In this document: positions 42,902-51,917 of the stretch, one piece after another | Layout: the number at the start of each line of letters is the position of its first letter | Numbering within the stretch: the first letter of the stretch is position 1 | DNA from: Streptomyces naganishii JCM 4654 | Lineage (GTDB): Bacteria > Actinomycetota > Actinomycetes > Streptomycetales > Streptomycetaceae | Assembly: GCF_014650575.1 (NCBI RefSeq) | Contig: NZ_BMVF01000008.1 | Location: 62,001-126,000, forward strand | Length of the DNA: 64,000 bases | Reading direction: 5' to 3' | Made by a program: the position numbers and the translations under genes | The notes under the pieces: model-generated | Told to the model about the DNA's origin: nothing | What the model saw: the letters and a program-made list of their open reading frames with translations, nothing else | Databases searched by the model: none

Positions 42902-44020
42902 GTGTCAGGAAGGATGCTGCGTCTGGTGTGCACGGCCGCGGTGGCGGCGCAGGCCGCCCTGGCCCCGGTGGGAGCCGTGGCCGTGCCCGGACCGACGGGG
43001 CCCGGACAGCGTTCGGTGGCCGACCTGCTGACGGACCTTCAGAAGCTGTACCGGCAGACCGAGGAGGCCACCGAGACCTACGACACCGCCGCCGAGCAGA
43101 TGGCACGGCAGCGCTCCGAGGTCGCCCGCCTCGACGCCGGCCTCGCCCGCGCCCGGCTCGCCCTGCACGACAGCCGGGGGGACGCCGGACGGCTGGCCCG
43201 CGAGCAGTACCAGGGCAGTTCCGGCGCCCTCTCCCCGTACGTACGGCTGCTGCTGGCCCGTGATCCGCAGCGCGCGCTCGACGAGGGGCACGTGATCGGG
43301 CGGCTGGCGCGGGAGCGGGCCTCGACGGTGGGGCGGCTGGCCGGCAGCGAGAAGCGGGCGGCCGACCTCGCCCGCGAGGCCCGCAAGGCGCTCGACACCC
43401 AACTCGCCCTCGCCCAGCGGCAGCAGCGCGCCCGCGACGACGTCCGGTCACGGCTGCACGAGGTCGAGCGGCTGCTCGCCTCGCTGACCCCCGAACAGCT
43501 GTCCGCCCTCGCCGCGTTCGAGCGCGACGGCACCGCCGAGGCGCAGCGAAAGCTCCTGGCCTCCGGGGCGCTGGGCGACGACCGGCCGCCCACCGAGAAG
43601 GGCGAGGAGGCGGTCGGCTACGCCGTGCGGCAGGTCGGCAAGCCGTACCAGTGGGGCGCGGCCGGGCCGAAGGCGTACGACTGCTCGGGGCTGACCTCGC
43701 AGGCCTGGCAGCACGCGGGGACGCCCATCCCGCGCACCAGCCAGCAGCAGTGGGCCCGGCTGAAGCGGATCCCGCTGAACGAGCTGCGGCCGGGCGACCT
43801 GGTGGTCTACTTCCCCAAGGCCACCCATGTCGCCCTCTACCTGGGCGACGGCATGGTGGTGCAGGCGCCGAGACCCGGCGCGCAGGTCAAGGTGTCACCC
43901 GTCGCCGTCGCGCCGGTGCTGGGCGCCGTACGGCCCGACCCGGGCGGGAAGCCCCTGGCGCGCTACACGCCGCCGAAGCTTCCCGCGGGCGCCCCGCACG
44001 GGCCGGACGCCGCGCTCTAG
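42902..44020 (+). CDS. secreted NlpC/P60 peptidoglycan hydrolase (RipA-like)
   Basis: A 372-residue exported endopeptidase. A signal peptide (LVCTAAVAAQAALAPVGAVA) precedes about 190 residues of coiled coil (TDLQKLYRQTEEATETYDTAA, SEVARLDAGLARARLAL). The catalytic NlpC/P60 domain follows: YDCSGLTSQAWQH (Cys near 261), PRTSQQQWA, and the His in THVALYLGDG near 309. Such enzymes cut D-Glu-meso/LL-Dap bonds; the coiled coil normally inhibits or regulates the enzyme. GTG start with GGAGG. Its TAG stop shares the CTAG palindrome with the stop of the convergent gene. Confidence 0.9.
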   Translation: MSGRMLRLVCTAAVAAQAALAPVGAVAVPGPTGPGQRSVADLLTDLQKLYRQTEEATETYDTAAEQMARQRSEVARLDAGLARARLALHDSRGDAGRLAREQYQGSSGALSPYVRLLLARDPQRALDEGHVIGRLARERASTVGRLAGSEKRAADLAREARKALDTQLALAQRQQRARDDVRSRLHEVERLLASLTPEQLSALAAFERDGTAEAQRKLLASGALGDDRPPTEKGEEAVGYAVRQVGKPYQWGAAGPKAYDCSGLTSQAWQHAGTPIPRTSQQQWARLKRIPLNELRPGDLVVYFPKATHVALYLGDGMVVQAPRPGAQVKVSPVAVAPVLGAVRPDPGGKPLARYTPPKLPAGAPHGPDAAL

Positions 44021-45279
44021 ACGGCCGGGGCTCCGGTGACCGAGGCCAGGTAGGCGGCTGTCTTCTCCGGCTCGTAGAAGAAGTTCTCGAAGTCGGACGG
44101 GTCGTTGAACGCGTTGGCGAAGCGGTCGGCGACCGGCTGGAGCTGACCGGCCGCACCGATCAGGTTCAGGACGTGCTCGGGCGGCGGGGCGAGCATGGCG
44201 TTCGTCCACTTGGTGACGTGCTGGGCGGTGTTCCAGTACCGGTCGAACGTCTGCTGCATCCACTCCTCGTCGAACGGCTTGTCGCCGTGCTCGAGGATCG
44301 AGGCGAGGTAGGCGGCCGCGCACTTGGAGGCCGAGTTGGAGCCCTGCCCGGTGATCGGGTCGTTGGCGACGACGACGTCCGCGACGCCGAGGACCAGGCC
44401 GCCGCCGGGCAGCCGGCCGACCGGCTTGCGCACGGTCGGGGCGTAGCGCCCGGCCAGCGTGCCGCCGGCGTCCGTGAGCTCGACCTTCGTGGCGCGCGCG
44501 TACTCCCAGGGCAGGAACTTCTCCAGGAGCTCCAGGGTCAGGCGCAGGTGCTCGCCCGGGTCCTTGACGCCGTTGAAGACGTCCAGCGGGCCGCCGGGGA
44601 CGCCCTCCCAGAAGAGGATGTCGGCGCGGCCGGAGAGGGTGTACGTCGGCATGACGAACAGCTCGCCGACGCCGGGGACCAGGTTGCAGCGGACCGCGTC
44701 GAAGTCGGGGTGCTCCGGGCGCGGGCCGAGCCCGTGCACGTAGGCGACCGCCAGCGCGCGCTGGGGCTCGCTGTACGGGGAGCGGGAGGCGTCCCGCTCG
44801 AACATCGACACCAGCTCGCCCTTGCCCGCGGAGACCAGCACCAGGTCGTAGGCGCGGGAGAAGTAGTCGAGGTCGCCGACGGCGGCGCCGTGGATGACCA
44901 GTTGGCCGCCGCGCTGGGCGAAGGCCTCCATCCAGCCGGCCATCTTCACCCGCTGGTCCACCGACTGCGCGTACCCGTCGAGGCGGCCCACCCAGTCGAT
45001 CGCGCGCTGCGAGGGGCCCGGGTCGAAGGAGCCGGGGGCGGCGACGGAGACGCCGAGGCCCTCGATGCGCGGGGCCTGCGACTCCCAGAAGTTCAGCTTC
45101 AGGTCGCGCTCGTGCTGGAGCGCGGTGTGGAACATGCACTGCGTCGACATGACCCGGCCGGAGCGGATCTCGTCCGCGGTCCGGTTGGACATCAGGGTGA
45201 CCTCGTACCCGTGCGACTGAAGGCCGAGGGCGAGCTGGAGGCCGGACTGGCCGGCCCCCACGACGAGTATCTTGCGCAT
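44017..45279 (-). CDS. FAD-dependent monooxygenase, styrene monooxygenase StyA-like
   Basis: A 420-residue flavoprotein of the StyA/hydroxylase type. The FAD-binding Rossmann motif is at the N-terminus (ILVVGAGQSGLQLALGL), and a second conserved block, LGVADVVVANDPITGQGSN, matches the GD-like motif region of two-component styrene/indole monooxygenases. These enzymes need reduced FAD from a separate reductase; none is adjacent. AGGAGG precedes the ATG. It lies 60 bases downstream of the conservon GTPase gene on the same strand, so it may be the last gene of the conservon operon, a place often taken by a cytochrome P450. Confidence 0.85.
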   Translation of the reverse strand: MRKILVVGAGQSGLQLALGLQSHGYEVTLMSNRTADEIRSGRVMSTQCMFHTALQHERDLKLNFWESQAPRIEGLGVSVAAPGSFDPGPSQRAIDWVGRLDGYAQSVDQRVKMAGWMEAFAQRGGQLVIHGAAVGDLDYFSRAYDLVLVSAGKGELVSMFERDASRSPYSEPQRALAVAYVHGLGPRPEHPDFDAVRCNLVPGVGELFVMPTYTLSGRADILFWEGVPGGPLDVFNGVKDPGEHLRLTLELLEKFLPWEYARATKVELTDAGGTLAGRYAPTVRKPVGRLPGGGLVLGVADVVVANDPITGQGSNSASKCAAAYLASILEHGDKPFDEEWMQQTFDRYWNTAQHVTKWTNAMLAPPPEHVLNLIGAAGQLQPVADRFANAFNDPSDFENFFYEPEKTAAYLASVTGAPAV

Positions 45280-45339
45280 GCGGGTGGTGCCTCCTAGGAC
45301 TTCTGGACGGCGGGAGGAGTGCTACGGGCGGTCACCCGT

Positions 45340-45975
45340 TCACTCGGGGGTTTCCTCCAGGGCGTGGGCCACGAGGGCCAGCAGGGTCTCGATCGCCGAG
45401 ATCCGGCGCCGCGCGTCCATGATCATGACAGGTATGTGCGGGGGGATCGTCAGCGCCTCCCGCACGTCCTCCGGCTCGAACAGCTCGGTGCCGTCGAAGT
45501 GGTTGACGGCGACGACGTACGGCAGCCCGCAGCTCTCGAAGTAGTCCAGCACCGGGAAGCAGTCCTTCAGCCGGCGGGTGTCGGCCAGCACGACCGCGCC
45601 GATCGCGCCGCGCACCAGGTCGTCCCACATGAACCAGAACCGCTGCTGCCCCGGCGTGCCGAACAGGTAGAGCACCAGGTCGTCGTCGAGCGTGATGCGG
45701 CCGAAGTCCATGGCCACCGTGGTGGTCAGCTTGCCCGGCGTGGCGGTGAGGTCGTCGGTCTCCTCGCTCGCCTCGGTCATCAGCGCCTCGGTCTGCAGCG
45801 GCGTGATCTCCGAGACGGCGGTGACCAGCGTGGTCTTGCCGACGCCGAAGCCGCCGGCCACCACTATCTTCGTGGCGATCGGGGCGCGGGTGCGGTCCGT
45901 CTGCCAGGACTTCAGGTCCTCGTCGGCCTCGACGAGGGGGGCGACGCCGGCGGCGTCAGAGACGGCGGAGTCCAC
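45340..45975 (-). CDS. cvnD: conservon GTP-binding protein CvnD (MglA/Ras-like)
   Basis: A 211-residue small GTPase. The P-loop is VVAGGFGVGKTTL near residue 38, the switch/G3 region FGTPGQQRFWFMW near 108, and the G4-like VAVNHFDG near 160. Conservon GTPases act with the membrane kinase and roadblock protein as a complex resembling a eukaryotic GPCR system. GTG start overlapping the upstream DUF742 gene by 20 bases. Confidence 0.9.
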   Translation of the reverse strand: MDSAVSDAAGVAPLVEADEDLKSWQTDRTRAPIATKIVVAGGFGVGKTTLVTAVSEITPLQTEALMTEASEETDDLTATPGKLTTTVAMDFGRITLDDDLVLYLFGTPGQQRFWFMWDDLVRGAIGAVVLADTRRLKDCFPVLDYFESCGLPYVVAVNHFDGTELFEPEDVREALTIPPHIPVMIMDARRRISAIETLLALVAHALEETPE

Positions 45976-46393
45976 TCAGCACCCTTTCCAGCAGAGCGCG
46001 GTCCGGACGGCCGGTGCCGTGACCGGTCCCGGTTCCGTACACACGGATCTTTCCCTGGTCCGCGAGGTCGCTCAGGAGCACGCGGACCACACCGAGCGGC
46101 ATCTTCAGCAGCGCGGCGATCTCGGCCACCGTGCGCATACGGCGGCACAGTTCGACGATGGCCCGCATCTCCGGCATGACCCGGGTGGTGAGCGAGCCGT
46201 TCGTCAGTTCCCTGCGCTCCTCGGGCGCCTCCAGCGCGGCCACGAACGTCTCCACCAGCAGGACGTGGCCGAAGCGGGTACGGCCGCCGGTGAGCGAGTA
46301 GGGGCGAACGCGGGCGGGCTTGCGGTCCCCGCCGCGCACCGGGAGCCGGCGTTCGTACGCGGCGTCGGCCGGGCCGCTCATGGGACTGCTCAT
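45956..46393 (-). CDS. cvnC: conservon DUF742 protein CvnC
   Basis: A 145-residue DUF742 protein with VRPYSLTGGRTRFGHVLLVETFV at its start and a winged-helix-like half: MPEMRAIVELCRRMRTVAEI and LLKMPLGVVRVLLSDLADQGKI. It probably binds the other conservon proteins and may contact DNA through this fold. Start overlaps the roadblock gene stop (ATGA), the usual tight packing of these operons. Confidence 0.9.
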   Translation of the reverse strand: MSSPMSGPADAAYERRLPVRGGDRKPARVRPYSLTGGRTRFGHVLLVETFVAALEAPEERRELTNGSLTTRVMPEMRAIVELCRRMRTVAEIAALLKMPLGVVRVLLSDLADQGKIRVYGTGTGHGTGRPDRALLERVLSGLRRL

Positions 46394-46893
46394 CGGTGAC
46401 TCCCCGCCGGATCGGACTCCAGGGACTTCCTCAGCTCGCTGCGCAGTTCGGGCGTCAGCACGTGCCCGGCGCGGCCCACGAAGAGCGCCATGTGGTACGC
46501 CACCACGCTCATGTCGCAGTCGGCGGAGCCGTGCACGCCGAGCAGCGAGCCGTCGCTGATCGACATCACGAACACACTGCCCTCGTCCATGGCGACCATC
46601 GTGTGCTTGACGGCCCCCGAGTCCATCAGCTTGGCCGCGCCGATGGTGAGGCTGCCGATGCCGGAGACGATGGTGGCCAGGTCGGCCGAGGAGCCGCGCG
46701 GGCCCGTGCGGGCCACCGCGCCCTTCTCTCGGGCCTCGGAGTTGCGGCCGGGGTCGGAGGAGAGCAGCAGCAAACCGTCGGAGGAGACCACGGCCACCGA
46801 TTCGATGCCGGGTACCTCCTCGACGAGGTTGGTCAGCAGCCAGTGCAGGTTGCGGGCCTCACTGCTCAGTCCGAAGGTACTGGGCGCGGTCAA
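46390..46893 (-). CDS. cvnB: conservon roadblock/LC7 domain protein CvnB
   Basis: A 167-residue roadblock/LC7 protein (NLHWLLTNLVEEVPGIESVAVVSSDGLLLLSS, MVAMDEGSVFVMSISDGSLLG), the likely regulator of the adjacent GTPase. Start TTG at 46893 with GAGGAGG upstream; the TTG overlaps the kinase stop (TTGA). Confidence 0.9.
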   Translation of the reverse strand: MTAPSTFGLSSEARNLHWLLTNLVEEVPGIESVAVVSSDGLLLLSSDPGRNSEAREKGAVARTGPRGSSADLATIVSGIGSLTIGAAKLMDSGAVKHTMVAMDEGSVFVMSISDGSLLGVHGSADCDMSVVAYHMALFVGRAGHVLTPELRSELRKSLESDPAGSHR

Positions 46894-49800
46894 CTGCTTG
46901 CCTCCTCGACTGTGCCCCCCGTGGCTTCTTCGGCGTGTTGGCGGCCGTGGCCGGGTGCGGGGACGGCCGGCCGGTCGTTGCCGGCCGTCTGTTCCGCGAT
47001 CTCCGTCGCCACGGCGCGCTGGCCGGCCTGGGCGCCCTGACGGAAGCCTCCCAGCCGGCGGCGGAGTGCCTCGGCGTCCACGGAGCCGGTGCGCCGGCGG
47101 GGGGCCGGGGTGGGTGCGGTGATCTTGGGAGTGCGTTTGGGCAGGCCCTTGGCGGTGACGGGCTCGTCGTCCGCCTCGTCCTGGGCACGGTGGTGCTCCG
47201 CCTCGGCTGCCGCGTCCTTCGCGGTTCCTGTCGCGGTTTCCCTCACGGGCTCTGCCTCGGGCTCCGCTTCGGGCGCGTGGGTGCGGCTCGGCGGGGGGCC
47301 CTGCGGGAAGGGTGCGTCGTCGACCCGCGGGGCGTGGACGCGGAAGGGCTCCTCCGGATGACCGGAGGGGGCCTCGGCCTGCGGCTGGGGCTGGGCCATG
47401 GCCTGCGGCCGGCGCTGAGGCTCGGCCTGCGGCCGCGGCTGCGGCTGGATGGGGAGCAGGAGCTCCATGGTGGTCTCGGCCGGGGACTCCGCCGGGAGGT
47501 CCGCGGTCGCCGGCGAGCCGGTGGTGGACGTGGTCTCGCCGGCGGAAGCCGCCTCGCCGGTGGGGGCGGGCGCGTCGGTGCGGGTGGGCGCGTCGGACGG
47601 GTGCGTGTCCGGCGTTTCCCGCTCGGCCGGTGACTTGGCCTCCGCCTGGCGGGTGGCGTGCTCGGCCAGGGCGACCAGGGGGTCGGCCGACTCCGAACGG
47701 CCGTGCAGGACGTTGGAGTTGACCTCGGCGTTGGCGCCGGGCAGGGAGTACGTGCGGGGGCCGCCGTGGGCCTGGCCGGAAGCGGGGACGCCCTCGGCGG
47801 GCGCCGCCGCGAGCAGGGTGCGGGGGACGACCACGACCGCCGCCGTGCCGCCCTGCTTCTGCTCGCGCAGCCTGACCCGCACCCCATGCCGGTGCGCGAG
47901 CCGCGCGACCACGTACAGGCCGAGACCCAGGCCGTCCTCGCCCTCCTGGTCGTAAGGGGAGTCGGGGTCGAATTCGGCGAGGCGGCCGTTGAGGCGGGCC
48001 ATGCGCTCGCCGGCCATGCCTATGCCCTCGTCCTGGACGGAGAGCATGATCTCGCCGTTCTCCAGCAGCCACCCGGAGACCTCCACCGGCTGGTCGGGCG
48101 GGGAGAACGACGTGGCGTTCTCCATCAGCTCGGCGAGCAGGTGGGAGAGGTCGTCCGCGGCGAAGCCGGCCACGTGCGCGTGCGGGGGCAGCGCGGCGAT
48201 GCGGACGCGCTCGTAGCGCTCGATCTCGCTGACCGCGGCGCGCACCACGTCGACGAGCGGGACGGGCCCCGCGTGCTGCTGCACGTGCTCGGTGCCGGCC
48301 AGCACGAGGAGGTTCTCGCTGTGGCGGCGCATCACGGTGGCGAAGTGGTCGAGCCGGAAGAGCGTGGCGAGGCGGTCGGGGTCCTGCTCGCGCTCCTCCA
48401 GGCCCTCGATGACGGCGAGCTGCCGCTCGACCAGGCCGAGGGTGCGCAGCGCCAGGTTGACGAAGGTGCCACCGATGCTGCCGCGCAGCCGGTCCAGCTG
48501 GGCCGCGGAGGCGGCGAGTTCGGCGCGCAGCTCCTCGCGGGCGTCGGCCATCTTCTGGCGCTGGCCGACCAGGTGCTTGCGGTCGGACTCCAGGGTGGCG
48601 ACCCGCTCGGCGAGGGCGGCGGCCCGGGCGTGCAGTTCGTTGACGGAGCGGACGACCTGCGCGAACTCGTCGTTGCGGCCGGTGAAGGCGATCGGGTCCG
48701 CGGTGGTGACGTCCTCGGCGCCCGCCAGCCGGGCGGAGCCCAGGCGCAGTACGGCGAGGGGGCGGGTCAGGGTGCGGGCCAGAGCGGTGGCCACGGCGAT
48801 GGTCAGCAGCAGGAGGGCGCCGAGCAGGGCGATGCGCAGCTCCAGGGCGGTGACATCGTCGTCACGGAGCTTGGCGAGGTCCTTGGTGCGGTGGTCGTAG
48901 AGGGAGGACTCCACGCCGCGCATCAGGTCGATACGGGCGGTGAGGGCCGCCTCCGCCTTCGTGGTGCTGGTGTTGAGCTCGGAGTCGGACAGGGTGGGCC
49001 GGTCGGTGAGCTTGGTCAGGTAGGACTCGCCGGAGTCGGCCTCGGGGCCGGTGACGGTGGAGTCGTAGGACTCGCGGGCCGCGTCGGGCGCGGTGTCGCG
49101 GAAGCCGGCGAGGGCCGCGTCGGAGCGCACCCGGGCCTGCTGGGCGGCGGCGCTGAGGGCGTCGCGCTGCTTGGCCGCGGCGGCCGAGGAGGTGCTGGTC
49201 GTGGTGGGCAGGCCGGTGACGGGGCTGATCACGGTCTGCGTGGAGTGGGGCACGCTGAGGGCCGCGAGCAGCAGTCCGCGGGCGGCGGCTGCCTGCTGGA
49301 CGGCCGTGTCGAGCTCGGCCAGGGAGTGGGCGCCGGACCCGGCCCGCGGGGGCATGCTGTCGGCGAGCTGTTCGGCCAGCTTGTGCAGTTCGGCGATGGC
49401 GGCGGAGTACGCCTGGTGGGCCTGGAGCGCGGTGCTCTGCCCGGTGAGCGCGGCGCGGCGCACGGCGGCGATGCCGTCGAGGTCGGTGCGCAGCCAGGCG
49501 GGCGTGTCGGGGTCGGCGCGCAGGTCGTCGACCTGGCGGTCCACGCGGGTGCTGCGCTGCTCGGAGGGCGCCTTGGACTTGGGGCGGCCGGCGGCGACGT
49601 AGGAGGTGACCTCGTCGCGTTCGTCGGCCAGGGAGTGGGCGAGGGCGAGCGCGTCCTGGGTCCGGCCGGCGAGCGTCACCAGGTCCTGGGAGTCGCTCAG
49701 CTGCCCGGAGGCGGCGACCAGGGAGGGTGCCCCGGCGCCGGCCACGGCGGCGGCCACCACGGCCACGGCGGCGATCAGGCGGTTGCGTACGTGGGTCGGC

Positions 49801-49931
49801 CGGCCCTTGCCGACAGGGGTGGCGGGGGCGCCGGGAGCCGTGCCGGGCACGGGCCCGGGCCCGGGGATCCCCGCCGGAGCCGTCTGCCTGTCTGGGCGCC
49901 GAGGCCGCGTCTTCTGCACCGGTGCTCGCAT
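46890..49931 (-). CDS. cvnA: conservon sensor kinase-like protein CvnA
   Basis: A 1013-residue membrane protein, first gene of the conservon. After a basic N-terminus, one membrane helix (LIAAVAVVAAAVAGAG near residue 48) leads to a large extracytoplasmic region of the nitrate/nitrite-sensing type; a second helix (IALLGALLLLTIAVATAL near 365) precedes a HAMP-like segment. A GHKL ATPase domain follows with LLAELMENATSFSPP near 603, QDEGIGMAG near 637 and GLGLGLYVVARLA near 669. The usual phosphorylatable H box is not evident, as in other CvnA proteins. The last 300 residues are Pro/Ala/Gln/Glu-rich and variable. The start is uncertain: ATG at 49931 or GTG four codons later. Confidence 0.85.
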   Translation of the reverse strand: MRAPVQKTRPRRPDRQTAPAGIPGPGPVPGTAPGAPATPVGKGRPTHVRNRLIAAVAVVAAAVAGAGAPSLVAASGQLSDSQDLVTLAGRTQDALALAHSLADERDEVTSYVAAGRPKSKAPSEQRSTRVDRQVDDLRADPDTPAWLRTDLDGIAAVRRAALTGQSTALQAHQAYSAAIAELHKLAEQLADSMPPRAGSGAHSLAELDTAVQQAAAARGLLLAALSVPHSTQTVISPVTGLPTTTSTSSAAAAKQRDALSAAAQQARVRSDAALAGFRDTAPDAARESYDSTVTGPEADSGESYLTKLTDRPTLSDSELNTSTTKAEAALTARIDLMRGVESSLYDHRTKDLAKLRDDDVTALELRIALLGALLLLTIAVATALARTLTRPLAVLRLGSARLAGAEDVTTADPIAFTGRNDEFAQVVRSVNELHARAAALAERVATLESDRKHLVGQRQKMADAREELRAELAASAAQLDRLRGSIGGTFVNLALRTLGLVERQLAVIEGLEEREQDPDRLATLFRLDHFATVMRRHSENLLVLAGTEHVQQHAGPVPLVDVVRAAVSEIERYERVRIAALPPHAHVAGFAADDLSHLLAELMENATSFSPPDQPVEVSGWLLENGEIMLSVQDEGIGMAGERMARLNGRLAEFDPDSPYDQEGEDGLGLGLYVVARLAHRHGVRVRLREQKQGGTAAVVVVPRTLLAAAPAEGVPASGQAHGGPRTYSLPGANAEVNSNVLHGRSESADPLVALAEHATRQAEAKSPAERETPDTHPSDAPTRTDAPAPTGEAASAGETTSTTGSPATADLPAESPAETTMELLLPIQPQPRPQAEPQRRPQAMAQPQPQAEAPSGHPEEPFRVHAPRVDDAPFPQGPPPSRTHAPEAEPEAEPVRETATGTAKDAAAEAEHHRAQDEADDEPVTAKGLPKRTPKITAPTPAPRRRTGSVDAEALRRRLGGFRQGAQAGQRAVATEIAEQTAGNDRPAVPAPGHGRQHAEEATGGTVEEASS

Positions 49932-50333
49932 TCCTGACTCGTGTACTCGTGGGTCCGGGTGACGTTCCGTCAGTTCTGGACGACGGGTGCGTACACCCTC
50001 CCCGTGCTGCCGGATTCGCCGGAGCAGGGGGCCTGCATCGGTTTCCGACCCTCCCAGTGCCGGTGGGCGGTGGTCCCGCATCGTCCGACCGGCCACCCGA
50101 AGGAGTGAACATCGGAGGGGAGTTGGCGGGCAAGTCCCGACGGCACGTGCGACGGCCCGGCGCGGCGGGCCGGTTGGACGTGCGCCGCAGGCTTTGGCAG
50201 GATTCGCCGCCACGGGTCGGCCGAGCCCGCCATTCCGGGCCAAAACAGGCGTCTGACCTGCGTCGCCGCATCAATTCAGGGCCGGTTGCCAGCCTTTGGC
50301 GAACCTTGTGAAGGCCTCGTGCAGACTGGCCGG
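49932..50333. other. divergent promoter region upstream of the conservon
   Basis: About 400 bases between the minus-strand conservon and the plus-strand PP2C-like gene. I see no gene; short frames are arginine-rich shadows. Both promoters must lie here. Promoter hexamers are not clear by eye. Confidence 0.4.
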
Positions 50334-51122
50334 ATGCGCACTGAAGTTGTTTCGGAGCCCGGCCACGAGGACCGCCCCAACGAGGACTTCGCGAGCGTCG
50401 GAGTATCCGCCTTCGGACAGGGCGGTTGCCTGGTCGTCCTGGACGGCGTGACACCGCCGAGGACCGGTACGGGATGTCTGCATTCGGTTCCCTGGTTCAC
50501 CGCCCGGCTGGGCGGCGCGCTGACCGAACTGACCGTTTCCTACCCGGATCTGACGCTGCCGGAGATCCTCGCCCGCGCGATCTCCACGACCGCCGGGGCC
50601 CACAAGATCACTTGTGACCTTTCTCACCCGCGGACACCCCAGGCAACCGTCGTCCTGGCCCGCTGGTCGGCCCGGACGCTGGACTACCTGGTCCTGTCGG
50701 ACTCGGTGCTGCTGCTGGAGTCCCCGGGCGGGCAGGTCACCGCGGTCCTCGACGACCGTCTGGCCCGCCTGCCGCGTGCCTCGCTGGCCACCGACGCGCT
50801 CATCGACGCCGAGATCCGCAACAAGGAGGGCGGCTTCTTCACCGCCGCCGCGGATCCCTCGGTGGCGGCCCGCGCCGTGACGGGCAGCGTGCCGCGCTCC
50901 GGGGTGCGCGCCCTGGCCGCGCTGACGGACGGCGCGGCGCGCTGGGTGGAGAAGTTCCACGAGGGCGACTGGGCCCAGTGCCTGGGCCTGCTGCGCAAGG
51001 AGGGCGCCCGCGCCCTGGTGGACCGGGTACGGGCGCTGGAGACGGCGGACGAGGAGGAGCGCGCGTATCTGCGCCGCAGCAAGACCCACGACGACGCGAC
51101 GGCGGTGTTCGTGGAGCCCTGA
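50334..51122 (+). CDS. PP2C-like protein phosphatase domain protein
   Basis: A 262-residue protein that reads as a divergent PP2C-type domain: VSEPGHEDRPNEDFASV at the start (normally G-x-R-x2-N-E-D), LVVLDGVTPP (D-G metal site), VLSDSVLLLES in place of the G-D-S-R block, AALTDGAARWV, and SKTHDDATAVFVE at the end (D-D-x-T block). The conserved Asp residues of the metal site appear in modified contexts, so activity is likely but not certain. No ribosome site is visible, suggesting a leaderless or weakly translated message. Divergent from the conservon. Confidence 0.75.
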   Translation: MRTEVVSEPGHEDRPNEDFASVGVSAFGQGGCLVVLDGVTPPRTGTGCLHSVPWFTARLGGALTELTVSYPDLTLPEILARAISTTAGAHKITCDLSHPRTPQATVVLARWSARTLDYLVLSDSVLLLESPGGQVTAVLDDRLARLPRASLATDALIDAEIRNKEGGFFTAAADPSVAARAVTGSVPRSGVRALAALTDGAARWVEKFHEGDWAQCLGLLRKEGARALVDRVRALETADEEERAYLRRSKTHDDATAVFVEP

Positions 51123-51140
51123 GCCGCCGGCGCCCCGGGT

Positions 51141-51632
51141 CTACTTCTCCGCGACCTCGTTGAGTTCGTGGAGCAGGCGGGCCAGTTCCGCGACCTCGCC
51201 GCGGTCCCAGTGGGCGAGCTGGCGGACGTAGCGGGCGCGGCGGGCCTCGCGGACGCGGCCCACGCGGCGGCGGCCCTCCTCGGTGAGGGCGACCAGCCAG
51301 GCCCGGCCGTCCGCCGGGTCGGGTTCCCGTGCGACCAGGCCCAGTTCCTCCAGGGCGCGCAGCTGGCGGGACATGGTGGCCTTGCCCACGCCGATGTACG
51401 CGGCGAGCTCCGTGGCCCGCCGTCCGCCGCACTCGTCCAGCCGCACCAGCAGCCCGTAGGCGGCGGACTCCAGGTCCGGGTGGACCTCGCGGGCCATCTC
51501 CCCCTGGCTGGCCCGCGCCCGCCGCAGCAGCACCGTCAGTTCGCGTTCCAGGGCCAGGAACGGCCGGTCCGGTCCGGTCGGCGACGCGCCGGGCCCGGCC
51601 GCGCGCCCGTCGCCTCTCGCGTCTTCCTGCAC
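51141..51632 (-). CDS. MarR family transcriptional regulator
   Basis: A 163-residue MarR-type winged-helix regulator. The DNA-binding part reads RATELAAYIGVGKATMSRQLRALEELGLVAREPDPADGRAWLVALT, complete with the wing. The start is taken as GTG at 51632 (AGGGG five bases before); an upstream ATG at 51725 would add 31 residues of poorly conserved sequence. Convergent with the PP2C-like gene. The divergent lysozyme gene is a possible target. Confidence 0.8.
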   Translation of the reverse strand: MQEDARGDGRAAGPGASPTGPDRPFLALERELTVLLRRARASQGEMAREVHPDLESAAYGLLVRLDECGGRRATELAAYIGVGKATMSRQLRALEELGLVAREPDPADGRAWLVALTEEGRRRVGRVREARRARYVRQLAHWDRGEVAELARLLHELNEVAEK

Positions 51633-51917
51633 GTCAGCCCCTGCCTCGAGTTTCCCGGTCCTGAAAGTTTCCGTCAGGCGCGGCCATCGCCGCAGCTCCG
51701 TCAGTATTTCGCAGGCGTAGACCAACGGCAGCCACCGGACCCCCTTCCCAGCCCCGTTCTACGTGCGTAGCGTCTTCGTCAGGCAACGAATGGCATGCCC
51801 ACGCCAGCCGTGACCCGCACCTCGGCGAGCGGCGGCCCACCCTCCCCAGCGGTGCCGGCCGGCATGCCCCGCACCTCCCCCCCCCCACCGTGCACCACCG
51901 AGCTTCGGAGGCACGTC

